Source: an uncultured Alphaproteobacteria bacterium (GTDB lineage Bacteria > Pseudomonadota > Alphaproteobacteria > HIMB59 > GCA-002718135). From it: 32,239 nucleotides of DNA. The DNA is taken from contig CACKNC010000001.1 of assembly GCA_902601455.1 (NCBI GenBank), positions 1-32,239 of the forward strand, written 5' to 3'. The position numbers and the translations under genes were made by a program. Positions 23,613-31,764 of the stretch are shown here, piece after piece; position 1 is the stretch's first letter, and each line of letters begins with the position of its first letter. The notes under the pieces were generated by a model. The model was not told the origin of the DNA. It saw nothing but the letters and a program-made list of their open reading frames with translations, and searched no databases.

Positions 23613-25358
23613 TTAATAAAGTGGATCTTGGCCATTGGCTAGCATTTTTAACGAAGTCATGTTTTTTTTATTTTTATTTTGATAAATCCAATATTTTGTT
23701 AGTATTTTTTCAATAAACCAGCGTGTTTCTCTTGACGGGATACTTTCCATAAAAAATAAAGGATCATCTAAGTAGTTTGTTTCTTCTTTCCATTTTTTTA
23801 GATTTCCTGGTCCCCCATTATAAGCTGCCGCTAAGTAAATTAAGTTATTTGACACTATTTCTAAGTCTAAAAGATATTCTATATATTCTTGACCCACTTC
23901 GAGGTTAATTTCTGGAATTTTTAAAATATTAGAATTGTTTCTTTTTACATCTTTACTGGATGTAATAAATTTTGCGGTGGATGGCAGAACTTGCATTAAC
24001 CCTACAGCTCCTTGGTTGCTTTTAGCAGACGCGTTAAACATCGACTCTTGATGCATAAAAGCATAAATTAATTCTTCATCAATATTAAATCCACCTCTTG
24101 GTTCCCAAACGGGCGTTGGATAATAAAGACTGGTATCCATTGTGAGGCCAAATTGTTCAAGTTTATTCACAATTTTTAATTGGGTATAGGCAAGATTAAA
24201 ATGTTGAGCAATATTAACTGATTCTGTTGCAATTTCTTTATTTAAAACTGAATTGATATGAACGATTTCTTTTTCTAATTCTTCATTAAAACCAACTTGG
24301 ATTAATGATTGTAATCGTTTTCCGGAAGGTAGATTAAGTAGCTTGCTATTAGATTTGTTTAAAGTTTTTTTTGACTCCCATTTAATTTTTTCATCAATAC
24401 CTAATATTTCAAGAGACAGCATTCCGTAAAAACTATTAGGATTTAATGAAGCACGCTGTAACCAAAAATTAATGTTGTCATACTGACCAAGTTTTGCATA
24501 TGATCTTGCTGCCCAAAAACTGCCTGAAGCTTGATGCCAAGTATCATTTTTTAAACTTATAGAGAACAATGAGAAAAAGTCAGCTGCTTGTTTATATTCC
24601 TCTAGTCGCCATGATGCTAATCCCGCTGTCCACGCTGCATAAGGTACATATTTTGAAGAATTGACTAGCGCTTCACTGGCGTATTTAATAGCCAGATCGT
24701 TTTTATTAGCTAAAAAATAACCTTTAGCAATTAACTCTTTTTGTTGATCTAATTCTACTTGGTCAAGTAGAATATTAACATCGCGTTGATTGAGAATTTT
24801 GACTGCACCAGTTGGCCATCCTCTATTAACTCTTGATTTTACAGCATTGATGAGTTTTTGTTTTTCAACACGTTGATTTTTAGATAGTTTTTTTGAAGTT
24901 TTATATTTTGTTGATTTTTTAGAAACAATCTTATCACCAATTATTCCACTTGGTTTAATAGGTTTTGACGGACTTTTATACCCTTTGGGCATGCGCTTAA
25001 TTGCCAAGCGATAAATTCTTTTAGCTTGAGGGTGATCGTTATATTTTTTTAGCCAATAATATAACTCTAAATATTTTGACTTATAACATTTTGGATGAAG
25101 GTAACGCTGGGCGAGTATATGACCCATTAAAATTGTATCAGATATTTTTAAAATATGTTTATTTGCACTTTTCCACTTACACTGTTCTTGAAAAACATAC
25201 GCGTTACGATAATTGTCAATATCGCTCTGTGATAAAATATTATTTGTAAAGATATCATTATATTTTTCCGCAACTGATGTTTCAAATGCAAGAGTTATAT
25301 TAGAAAAACTTATTGAAATAAAAAGTATAAATAATTGTATAAAAATTCTAATTTTCAT
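23613..25358 (-). CDS. slt: Soluble-type lytic murein transglycosylase
   Basis: A 581-residue periplasmic enzyme that cuts peptidoglycan glycan strands, forming 1,6-anhydro ends. The signal peptide spans about residues 1-24. A helical superhelix region of TPR-like repeats fills roughly 170-400, with a low-complexity basic linker near 130-170. The SLT domain starts about 420: catalytic E438 in F-M-H-Q-E-S-M-F-N-A-S-A-K-S-N-Q-G-A, then G-L-M-Q-V-L-P-S-T-A and A-A-A-Y-N-G-G-P-G. It overlaps the upstream glycosylase gene by 11 bases. Confidence 0.92.
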   Translation of the reverse strand: MKIRIFIQLFILFISISFSNITLAFETSVAEKYNDIFTNNILSQSDIDNYRNAYVFQEQCKWKSANKHILKISDTILMGHILAQRYLHPKCYKSKYLELYYWLKKYNDHPQAKRIYRLAIKRMPKGYKSPSKPIKPSGIIGDKIVSKKSTKYKTSKKLSKNQRVEKQKLINAVKSRVNRGWPTGAVKILNQRDVNILLDQVELDQQKELIAKGYFLANKNDLAIKYASEALVNSSKYVPYAAWTAGLASWRLEEYKQAADFFSLFSISLKNDTWHQASGSFWAARSYAKLGQYDNINFWLQRASLNPNSFYGMLSLEILGIDEKIKWESKKTLNKSNSKLLNLPSGKRLQSLIQVGFNEELEKEIVHINSVLNKEIATESVNIAQHFNLAYTQLKIVNKLEQFGLTMDTSLYYPTPVWEPRGGFNIDEELIYAFMHQESMFNASAKSNQGAVGLMQVLPSTAKFITSSKDVKRNNSNILKIPEINLEVGQEYIEYLLDLEIVSNNLIYLAAAYNGGPGNLKKWKEETNYLDDPLFFMESIPSRETRWFIEKILTKYWIYQNKNKKNMTSLKMLANGQDPLY

Positions 25359-26061
25359 TTAGTTTTTTTTGTAACATTTGCAAATCACCCCATGCTTCTT
25401 TTTTTAGTTTTGGTGATTTTAGTAATGTCGATGGATGATGAGACACCAATACCTTAATAGATGTATTCATATTAATACTTTTATAGTTGTGCCACTTTTC
25501 ACGTAAATCACTCAAATTAAGTGGTGTGGATAATATAGCCTTTACTGCTGCAGTCCCCAGCAAGTAAATGATCTTAGGTTTTAAAATTTCAATCTGTCTT
25601 TGAAGAAAAGGAAGATATTCCAAAATTTCCTGATCTGTCGGTGCTCTATTTTGAGGTAGTATCCAAGGAATTGTATTTGTAATATAAATATTCTTTCTTT
25701 CTAATTGTATTGCAGAGAGCATTTTGTTTAGTAATTGTCCTGCGCTACCAACAAATGGAATGCCTTGCTCATCATCTTCTTTTTCTGGGGCTTCACCAAT
25801 TATCATTAATTTTGATTGCAAATTACCATCAAACAGAGCTATATTTTTTGCAGTTTTACTTAAAGGACTATTATGATTTGAAATAAGAGGGATGAGATCT
25901 TTAATTTCAGTAATTTCATCTATACTCTTTACCTCTTTGTTTGTATTATCTAGTGTTTGTTTTTGCTTATCATCTAAAAGGTTATTTGGCGTTTCTTGTA
26001 AAAAACTATGAACACCTGATTGTTTTAAAAACTCTAAATATTCTTTATTTGATTGAAACAT
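25348..26061 (-). CDS. Family 4-like uracil-DNA glycosylase lacking cysteines
   Basis: A 237-residue protein. Motif 1 is G-E-A-P-E-K-E-D-D-E-Q-G-I-P-F-V-G-S-A-G-Q-L-L at 89-111 and motif 2 is S-H-H-P-S-T-L-L at 207-214, both typical of the family 4/SPO1 polymerase-related uracil-DNA glycosylases. The middle block T-N-T-I-P-W-I-L-P-Q-N-R has Trp where classical family 4 has an iron-sulfur Cys. I find no cysteine anywhere in the protein, so no 4Fe-4S cluster can form. The N-terminal 70 residues are poorly conserved. It is first in the minus-strand run leading to slt, moaB, rnhB and ccrM. Confidence 0.85.
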   Translation of the reverse strand: MFQSNKEYLEFLKQSGVHSFLQETPNNLLDDKQKQTLDNTNKEVKSIDEITEIKDLIPLISNHNSPLSKTAKNIALFDGNLQSKLMIIGEAPEKEDDEQGIPFVGSAGQLLNKMLSAIQLERKNIYITNTIPWILPQNRAPTDQEILEYLPFLQRQIEILKPKIIYLLGTAAVKAILSTPLNLSDLREKWHNYKSINMNTSIKVLVSHHPSTLLKSPKLKKEAWGDLQMLQKKLNEN

Positions 26062-26111
26062 TAAAAAATTAAATTAATTATTTTTGATAGGATATATTAA
26101 ATTATTTGCAA

Positions 26112-27425
26112 ATGATAAAAAACTCTAAAATTCTCCTTTATTTTCTTATTTTGCTGTTTTCAAAAACAATTTACGCCTCAAGTAGTGCTTCTTTTTTAAT
26201 ATCGCAGACTGCGTTCAATAACTATGATTTCGTCCAAGTATTATCTGAGTATACTAATGCACAAAATCGAGAATATAATAATGATTACCTAGATGAACTG
26301 ATTTCTGCTGTAATTATTGAAAATATTGAAGAAGCAGAAAAAATTTCAAGAAAAATTTTATCAGAAGATTCTAATAATCAAGAAGCCAGACTACTAATGA
26401 TGGTTAAATCTATAAATTCTAAAAATTATAAAAAATTAGAAGATCTAAGGGTTGATGAAGATAATCAAAAAAATGATTTGTTTGAATTTATTTTTTTTCT
26501 TAATAATGAAATCAAATCAAAAATAGATATAAGCAATTCTTTTCTTGAAATTGTTAGGTCTTCCTACACAAAACAAAGTTCGAATTATACTCAGAATTAT
26601 AATTTTCTACTTTTTTATAGTTCTCTTGCTGTGTTAATTAATAATGAAAACTATGAAGCTACCTTTATTAAAGGGCAGTTACTGCAAATGATTGATGATT
26701 ATTTTTTTGCAGAAGCTACTTACTTAAAAATTCCAGAAGAAAGTCAATATTTTATTGATGCGCAAAGAAATATTGCTTTTAATTATTCTAGAGAAAATAT
26801 ATTTGATGATGTTGAGAATAAAATAAAGTTAATTATAAAAAAAAATAATGATGATTATGAAATAAAAAAAATATTAGCTGATTTTTATCGAATAGAAAAA
26901 AAATTTGATTTAGCTATAAAAATTTACTCTGATTTAATTCTGCAAAGTCCAAATGACCTTTGGTACACTTATTATTTAAGAGGTATTTGTTATGAGCAGT
27001 CAGATAATTGGAAAAATGCAGAATTAGATTTTCTACAGTCTTTAAAAATAAAACGAGATTCCCCTAATGTATTAAATTATCTAGCGTATGGATGGCTGGA
27101 GAGAGATATTAGAATTAATGAGTCATTTGTAATGCTAACAGATGCTTACGATGCCAATCCTGATAGTCACTATATTTTAGATAGCTTGGCTTGGGCATAT
27201 TTTAAGAAAAAAGATTATTTAAAAGCTGCTGAATTAATGGAAAAAGTTATCGATATGGTTCCAGGAGAAGCGATATCTCTTGATCACCTTGGAGATATTT
27301 ATTTTGCGATGAATAGAAAAAGAGAAGCTGTCTATTTTTGGCGACAAGCAAAAGATTTGGCTAAGCCTGAAGACGAAATTACTGATAAAATACAAATAAA
27401 ATTAAAAGAATATGATGCAAGCTGA
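26112..27425 (+). CDS. Exported tetratricopeptide-repeat protein
   Basis: A 437-residue protein from ATG 26112 (an in-frame TTG lies 6 bases earlier). A signal peptide of about 18 residues ends at I-Y-A-S-S. The body is helical repeats; the clearest TPR units are in the last third (F-D-L-A-I-K-I-Y-S-D-L-I-L-Q-S-P-N-D, then Y-I-L-D-S-L-A-W-A-Y-F-K-K-K-D-Y-L-K-A-A and L-D-H-L-G-D-I-Y-F-A-M-N-R). It matches the TPR proteins often found just before ispE in Alphaproteobacteria. It overlaps ispE by 14 bases. Presumably it is a periplasmic or envelope scaffold; its exact role is unknown. Confidence 0.82.
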   Translation: MIKNSKILLYFLILLFSKTIYASSSASFLISQTAFNNYDFVQVLSEYTNAQNREYNNDYLDELISAVIIENIEEAEKISRKILSEDSNNQEARLLMMVKSINSKNYKKLEDLRVDEDNQKNDLFEFIFFLNNEIKSKIDISNSFLEIVRSSYTKQSSNYTQNYNFLLFYSSLAVLINNENYEATFIKGQLLQMIDDYFFAEATYLKIPEESQYFIDAQRNIAFNYSRENIFDDVENKIKLIIKKNNDDYEIKKILADFYRIEKKFDLAIKIYSDLILQSPNDLWYTYYLRGICYEQSDNWKNAELDFLQSLKIKRDSPNVLNYLAYGWLERDIRINESFVMLTDAYDANPDSHYILDSLAWAYFKKKDYLKAAELMEKVIDMVPGEAISLDHLGDIYFAMNRKREAVYFWRQAKDLAKPEDEITDKIQIKLKEYDAS

Positions 27426-28239
27426 TTTAAATGAATTAGCACCAGCAAAAATTAATTTATTTTTAAAAATTATTAGCAAAAGAGATGATGGGTATCACAA
27501 TTTAAGAAGTGGAGTCACTTTAATTAATTTGTATGATGAAGTTTCAGCAGAAAAAAGTTCTGAATTTAAGGTTAAATATACCGGTCAATTTGCTCCTCCA
27601 GACAACACTTTTAATGATTGTATTGTTGAAAAAATTTTTTCTACTTATAATTTAAAAAAACCTCACTATTGTTTTACAATTAAGAAAAATATACCAGTTC
27701 AATCGGGGTTAGGTTCAGCCTCATCCAATGCTGCCGCAGTATTAAGAATTTTAAAAAAATTAGATTATGAAGAAATTAAGACAATTAATTTTAGTGAGAT
27801 TGGAGCCGATGTTCCTTTGTTTGTCCAAAACCAAGACTCATTAATAAGAGGTGTAGGAGATATAACTATAAAACAGTTATTTCCAAAATATTATTTTCTC
27901 TTAATTAAGCCAATTCAAAATTGCTCCACTAAAGATATGTATCATGAAGTAAATATTAATGAATTAAAGTTTGATTTAAATTTTGATACTGATGAGATTT
28001 CAGAATTTGATATGGGAAATGATTTTGAGGTAATTGCTGAACGTAAATATCCAGAAATATCAACTTTTCTAAAATTTATGAGAGGGTTTTCTGATGTTAT
28101 TTTTTCTAGATTAACAGGTAGCGGATCCTGTATTTATTCTGCCTTTGAAAAAAAAGATAGTGCAGAAAAAGCATTAGATCTTTTTAAGGAAAGATTCCCT
28201 GATCATTGGGCAGTAGTTGCAGAAAATAATTTTATATAA
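27412..28239 (+). CDS. ispE: 4-diphosphocytidyl-2-C-methyl-D-erythritol kinase
   Basis: A GHMP-family kinase of the methylerythritol phosphate isoprenoid route, 275 residues. It shows A-P-A-K-I-N-L-F-L-K-I near the start, the phosphate loop P-V-Q-S-G-L-G-S-A-S-S-N-A-A near 90-103, G-A-D-V-P-L-F near 130, and L-T-G-S-G-S-C-I-Y-S-A-F near the C-terminus. Two start codons are adjacent, ATG 27412 and ATG 27415; either is possible. Translation is likely coupled to the overlapping TPR gene. It works four steps before ispH, which is also in this window. Confidence 0.93.
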   Translation: MMQADLNELAPAKINLFLKIISKRDDGYHNLRSGVTLINLYDEVSAEKSSEFKVKYTGQFAPPDNTFNDCIVEKIFSTYNLKKPHYCFTIKKNIPVQSGLGSASSNAAAVLRILKKLDYEEIKTINFSEIGADVPLFVQNQDSLIRGVGDITIKQLFPKYYFLLIKPIQNCSTKDMYHEVNINELKFDLNFDTDEISEFDMGNDFEVIAERKYPEISTFLKFMRGFSDVIFSRLTGSGSCIYSAFEKKDSAEKALDLFKERFPDHWAVVAENNFI

Positions 28240-28245
28240 AAAAAT

Positions 28246-28902
28246 TTATAATATCCCGTGTTTTTCAAAAATATCAGTAAGTTTTTCACCCTTTTTAATT
28301 TCATCTCTAACAGTATTTTCACTATTTACTTTATCTAGCGCTTTAGTAGTAACTTCTTCAATTATTTTTGAAGGAACAATTACTACACCGTCATTATCAC
28401 CAAATACTAAGTCACCACTTTCTACCCTAACATCACCAATTTCACCTGGAACGTCAGCCATCATCATTTTTCCACGAAATTTCGTATCAACAGGGTTAGT
28501 TCCTTTTGAGAAAACTGGAAAATTCATTTTTCTTATCATATCTGAATCTCTCACACAGCCATCAGTGAGGCAGCCAGCAGATTTTAGATAACTTGCTCTA
28601 GTAGAAAGTAATTCACCCCAAGGTGCTATTTTTTTATTACCATGACAACACAATACAGCAACTTCATTTTCTTTAAGACTATCTACTAAAGCTATTTCGT
28701 GTTCGTAGACATTTACATGTTCATCATCATGATAAATTGGCATATATAATCCAACCCTTGCTAACCCACAAATTTTCACATTTGGATCTAAGGATGTGAG
28801 GCCGGGTGTTAAAACTTGTTTATGATATCCAAGGGAATCTAGAGTATCTGCAATAACAGCTGAGTATAAGTTTTTTTTGTATACATCGATATTATTATTC
28901 AT
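28246..28902 (-). CDS. RraA-like aldolase-family protein
   Basis: A 218-residue member of the RraA / 4-hydroxy-4-methyl-2-oxoglutarate aldolase family. The active-site region is P-W-G-E-L-L-S-T-R-A at 94-103 and L-T-D-G-C-V-R-D-S-D at 112-121, where R118 and D119 are the expected substrate and metal residues. D-N-D-G-V-V-I-V-P is the conserved C-terminal block. Such proteins cleave or decarboxylate pyruvate-type acids in sugar-acid or aromatic catabolism; the RNase E inhibitor role is limited to a subgroup. It is divergent from a Gfo/Idh-SDR operon across 104 bases and probably belongs to the same pathway. It converges on ispE 6 bases away. Confidence 0.82.
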   Translation of the reverse strand: MNNNIDVYKKNLYSAVIADTLDSLGYHKQVLTPGLTSLDPNVKICGLARVGLYMPIYHDDEHVNVYEHEIALVDSLKENEVAVLCCHGNKKIAPWGELLSTRASYLKSAGCLTDGCVRDSDMIRKMNFPVFSKGTNPVDTKFRGKMMMADVPGEIGDVRVESGDLVFGDNDGVVIVPSKIIEEVTTKALDKVNSENTVRDEIKKGEKLTDIFEKHGIL

Positions 28903-28923
28903 GGTTGTATAAATTCTAATTAT

Positions 28924-28951
28924 TTGACACTTTAAGTTATCTCTTTAATAT
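28924..28951 (+). promoter_or_regulatory. Candidate sigma-70 promoter of the Gfo/Idh-SDR operon
   Basis: An exact TTGACA at 28924-28929 is followed after 16 bases by TAATAT at 28946-28951 (an overlapping TATAAC at 28949-28954 gives a spacing of 19). The ATG lies at 29007, leaving a leader of about 50 bases. It is the best two-part promoter in the window and sits in the 104-base divergent gap with the RraA-like gene. No clear operator palindrome is seen. Confidence 0.45.
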
Positions 28952-29006
28952 AACAACATACTATTTAAAATTGGTCAATAAAATTAAGGTTTTCAAAAAA
29001 TAAAAG

Positions 29007-30011
29007 ATGAAAAATGTATTAATAATTGGTGCTGGTGGAATTGGAAGACGTCACATTAAAGGATACTTATCTACTAAAAGAACATCTCTTTCTATTGTTG
29101 AGCCTGATGATGAAAAAATTAATTCTATTCAAAAAGAATTTTCAATCGACAGAGCTTATACAAGTATTGAGCAAGTAAACTTAAATCAATTTGATCTTGC
29201 TGTTATTTGTTCTCCTGCAAATATGCATGTTGAAGCTATGAAAATATGTGCTCAAAATAACTTGTCATTCATGGTAGAAAAACCACTTTCAACAAGTATG
29301 GAAGGAATTGATGAAATTATTCAATTAGTTGAAAAAAATAACTTATTCGCAAGAGTCGGTTATACGAGAAGAAACAGCTATGTATCCAGAGCTTTAAAAG
29401 ATCAAATTGATAATAATAAAGTTGGTGATGTAAAGTTAGTGTATATCAATTCTTCTCAAGAATTTCCAAAATATAGACCTGATTATCAGACTATATACTA
29501 CGCATACCCAGAGATGGGAGGAGGTGCAATTCTTGATGCAGCAACCCACATGATAGATCAATTAATTTGGATAATTGGAAAGCCAAAACATGTAAGCTGT
29601 ATGTTTGATCGTTTAGTTTTAAAAGGAACTAATACAGAAGATACTTGTTTTATAAATATTCGTTTTGATAATGGCATTATGGCTAATATCACCGTTAATC
29701 AATTTCAAAAACCTAATGTTAATTCTTATGAATTCATTGGTACTAAAGGTAATTTAAAACTAGATCACTCTATTTTACGATTTGCAGATGATGATTCAGG
29801 AAAGTGGAAAGAGGAAAAAGATTATATGCAAGGACAAGACCCAATGGAGGTGCATCAAAATAATTTTTTATTACAAGCAGAGAGAATTCTAGATGGTCTT
29901 GAAGGTAAAGAATGTGATTTAGCAACATTAGAAGAAGCAAAATTAAATCTTAAGGTTGTTTTTGCAGCTAAACAGTCATGGCAAGAAAAAAAAATTATCC
30001 CAATAGAATAG
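29007..30011 (+). CDS. Gfo/Idh/MocA-family NAD(P)-dependent oxidoreductase
   Basis: A 334-residue dehydrogenase of the glucose-fructose / inositol dehydrogenase family. The nucleotide-binding motif I-I-G-A-G-G-I-G-R-R-H is at residues 5-15, the E-K-P-L-S active-site motif near 91-95, and D-A-A-T-H-M-I-D-Q near 178-186 supplies the catalytic Asp/His pair. The C-terminal alpha/beta sheet domain is complete. It would oxidise or reduce a sugar, inositol or sugar acid. It is the first gene of a plus-strand operon and ends 3 bases before an SDR gene. The specific substrate cannot be told. Confidence 0.9.
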   Translation: MKNVLIIGAGGIGRRHIKGYLSTKRTSLSIVEPDDEKINSIQKEFSIDRAYTSIEQVNLNQFDLAVICSPANMHVEAMKICAQNNLSFMVEKPLSTSMEGIDEIIQLVEKNNLFARVGYTRRNSYVSRALKDQIDNNKVGDVKLVYINSSQEFPKYRPDYQTIYYAYPEMGGGAILDAATHMIDQLIWIIGKPKHVSCMFDRLVLKGTNTEDTCFINIRFDNGIMANITVNQFQKPNVNSYEFIGTKGNLKLDHSILRFADDDSGKWKEEKDYMQGQDPMEVHQNNFLLQAERILDGLEGKECDLATLEEAKLNLKVVFAAKQSWQEKKIIPIE

Positions 30012-30014
30012 ATT

Positions 30015-30794
30015 ATGTTTGATTTAACAAATAAAACAATTTTAGTAGCAGGTGGTGCCGGATATTTAGGCTCAAAATTATGTGAAGCTATCCTTCTACA
30101 TAATGGTAACATTTGTATTGCTGATATAAATTTAGAAAAAATTAATTCTTTAAAAGACTCATTAACGCAAAAATTCCCAGACAATAAAATTTTTTCAACC
30201 ATATTAGATATCAAAAATGAAAACTCTATTATTGAATGTGTTAATAAAACAAATGAGTACTTTGATAATATTAGTGGCTTAGTTAATGCAACTTATGGCT
30301 CAACAGGTAAGGCTCTGAATGAACTTACTGCAAAGGAATTTAATGATGCAAATGAAATCAATTTGACTGGATCTTTTTTATTATCTCGACATGCAATAAG
30401 TACAATGCGAGAAGGTGGAAGTGTTATAATGTTTGCATCTATGTATGGAATAGTATCTCCTAAACCTAATTTATATCCAGAGGGAATTAATCCAAATCCA
30501 ATTGAGTACGGAGTGGGTAAAGCTGGGTTAATTCAATTAACAAAGTATCTTGCTTCTCATTTTGGATCCAAAAACATAAGAGTGAATGCTGTTGCCCCAG
30601 GACCTTTTCCTGATATTAAAAAAAATGAAAATTATAATCAAGAATTCTTAGATAATCTTAGAAACTCTACAATGCTAAAAAGACTAGGAAAATCTGAAGA
30701 AATAGCAGGTCCTATTATATTTTTGCTTTCTGAAGCCTCTAGTTACGTAACAGGACAAGTACTAAAAGTTGATGGAGGATGGACAGCATGGTAA
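30015..30794 (+). CDS. Short-chain dehydrogenase/reductase (SDR)
   Basis: A 259-residue classical SDR. It has V-A-G-G-A-G-Y-L-G-S at 11-20 (cofactor loop), S142 in M-F-A-S-M-Y-G, and the catalytic Y165-G-V-G-K169 pair. V-D-G-G-W is the usual C-terminal landmark. The N-N-A-G motif is replaced by V-N-A-T-Y near 90-94. An acidic residue D38 at the end of strand 2 suggests NAD rather than NADP. It sits between two Gfo/Idh genes, 3 bases after the first and 10 before the second, so a stepwise sugar or polyol oxidation is likely. Confidence 0.9.
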   Translation: MFDLTNKTILVAGGAGYLGSKLCEAILLHNGNICIADINLEKINSLKDSLTQKFPDNKIFSTILDIKNENSIIECVNKTNEYFDNISGLVNATYGSTGKALNELTAKEFNDANEINLTGSFLLSRHAISTMREGGSVIMFASMYGIVSPKPNLYPEGINPNPIEYGVGKAGLIQLTKYLASHFGSKNIRVNAVAPGPFPDIKKNENYNQEFLDNLRNSTMLKRLGKSEEIAGPIIFLLSEASSYVTGQVLKVDGGWTAW

Positions 30795-30804
30795 GAAATA
30801 AATA

Positions 30805-31764
30805 ATGACAAATTTTCCATTACAAAAAAAGAAACTTAAGTTAGCCATGCTAGGAATGACAGAGGGAAATGGTCACCCGTATTCATGGAGTATTATTATA
30901 AATGGAAAATATAATGCCCAAGCTCTTGCAAAGTGTCCTTATGCTGCAATCATTGATTATATTTCTAAGCAACCTCAAAATACATTAGGAATTGAAAATG
31001 CAGAAGTTACGCATGTTTGGACAGATGATCCTAAAGACGCAATACATGTTGCTGAAGTTGCTGAAATTGAAAATATTGTTTCAGATCCAAAAGATGTTAT
31101 TGAAGAAGTAGATGCCGTATTAGTTGCCACTGATATTGGCTCTGAGCATGTTGAAAGATGCCAACCTTTCATTGATGCTAATGTGCCTATTTTTATTGAT
31201 AAGCCACTTTGTGATAATTTATCTGATCTAGAAATTTTTCAAAAATGGATTGATGAAGGAAAAAATTTTATTAGTTCATCAGCAATGAGATATTGTAAGG
31301 AATATGAGCCCTATCACCAATCTACACATGAATTAGGTGATCTTCGATATGTAAATGTTACCATGGCTAAAAGTTGGGAAAAATATGGTATTCATGCTTT
31401 GGAAAGTGTTTATCCAATAGTTGGTCCAGGATTTGACTCTATTCAAAACATTGGTGATAAAGATCGAAACATAGTTCATTTAAAACACTCTAAAGGCATT
31501 GATATTAATATTGCTAATATAAGTGATATGTTAGGTGGATTTGGATTAATTTCTTTAATGGGAACAAAGGGGGGTATTCAAATTAAATCAACGGATACCT
31601 ATTATGCTTTTAAAAAACAATTACAATCTTATGTAAACTATTTACAAACAGGTAATAAGCCTGTTTCATGGAATGAGACATATGAATTAATGCAATTAGT
31701 TTCTGCTGGTATTGAAAGTAGAGAAAAAGGTGGAATAAAAATAACTTTAAATAAGGATAAATAA
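30805..31764 (+). CDS. Gfo/Idh/MocA-family oxidoreductase with atypical N-terminus
   Basis: A 319-residue protein. The first strand is followed by G-M-T-E-G-N-G-H-P-Y-S-W instead of the usual G-x-G-x-x-G loop. The rest fits the family: V-D-A-V-L-V-A-T-D-I near 108-117, F-I-D-K-P-L-C-D-N near 130-138, and a C-terminal sheet domain. The first 60 residues carry an insertion (N-G-K-Y-N-A-Q-A-L-A-K-C-P-Y). It may bind NAD(P) in a modified way, or be a lyase-like or non-redox member. It starts 10 bases after the SDR and its stop touches the next ATG. Confidence 0.8.
   Translation: MTNFPLQKKKLKLAMLGMTEGNGHPYSWSIIINGKYNAQALAKCPYAAIIDYISKQPQNTLGIENAEVTHVWTDDPKDAIHVAEVAEIENIVSDPKDVIEEVDAVLVATDIGSEHVERCQPFIDANVPIFIDKPLCDNLSDLEIFQKWIDEGKNFISSSAMRYCKEYEPYHQSTHELGDLRYVNVTMAKSWEKYGIHALESVYPIVGPGFDSIQNIGDKDRNIVHLKHSKGIDINIANISDMLGGFGLISLMGTKGGIQIKSTDTYYAFKKQLQSYVNYLQTGNKPVSWNETYELMQLVSAGIESREKGGIKITLNKDK

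Noticed and set aside
28217-28591. Plus-strand frame opposite the RraA-like gene
   Set aside because: Antisense to a clear RraA-family protein, Ser/Phe/Thr-rich, with no motif or start signal.
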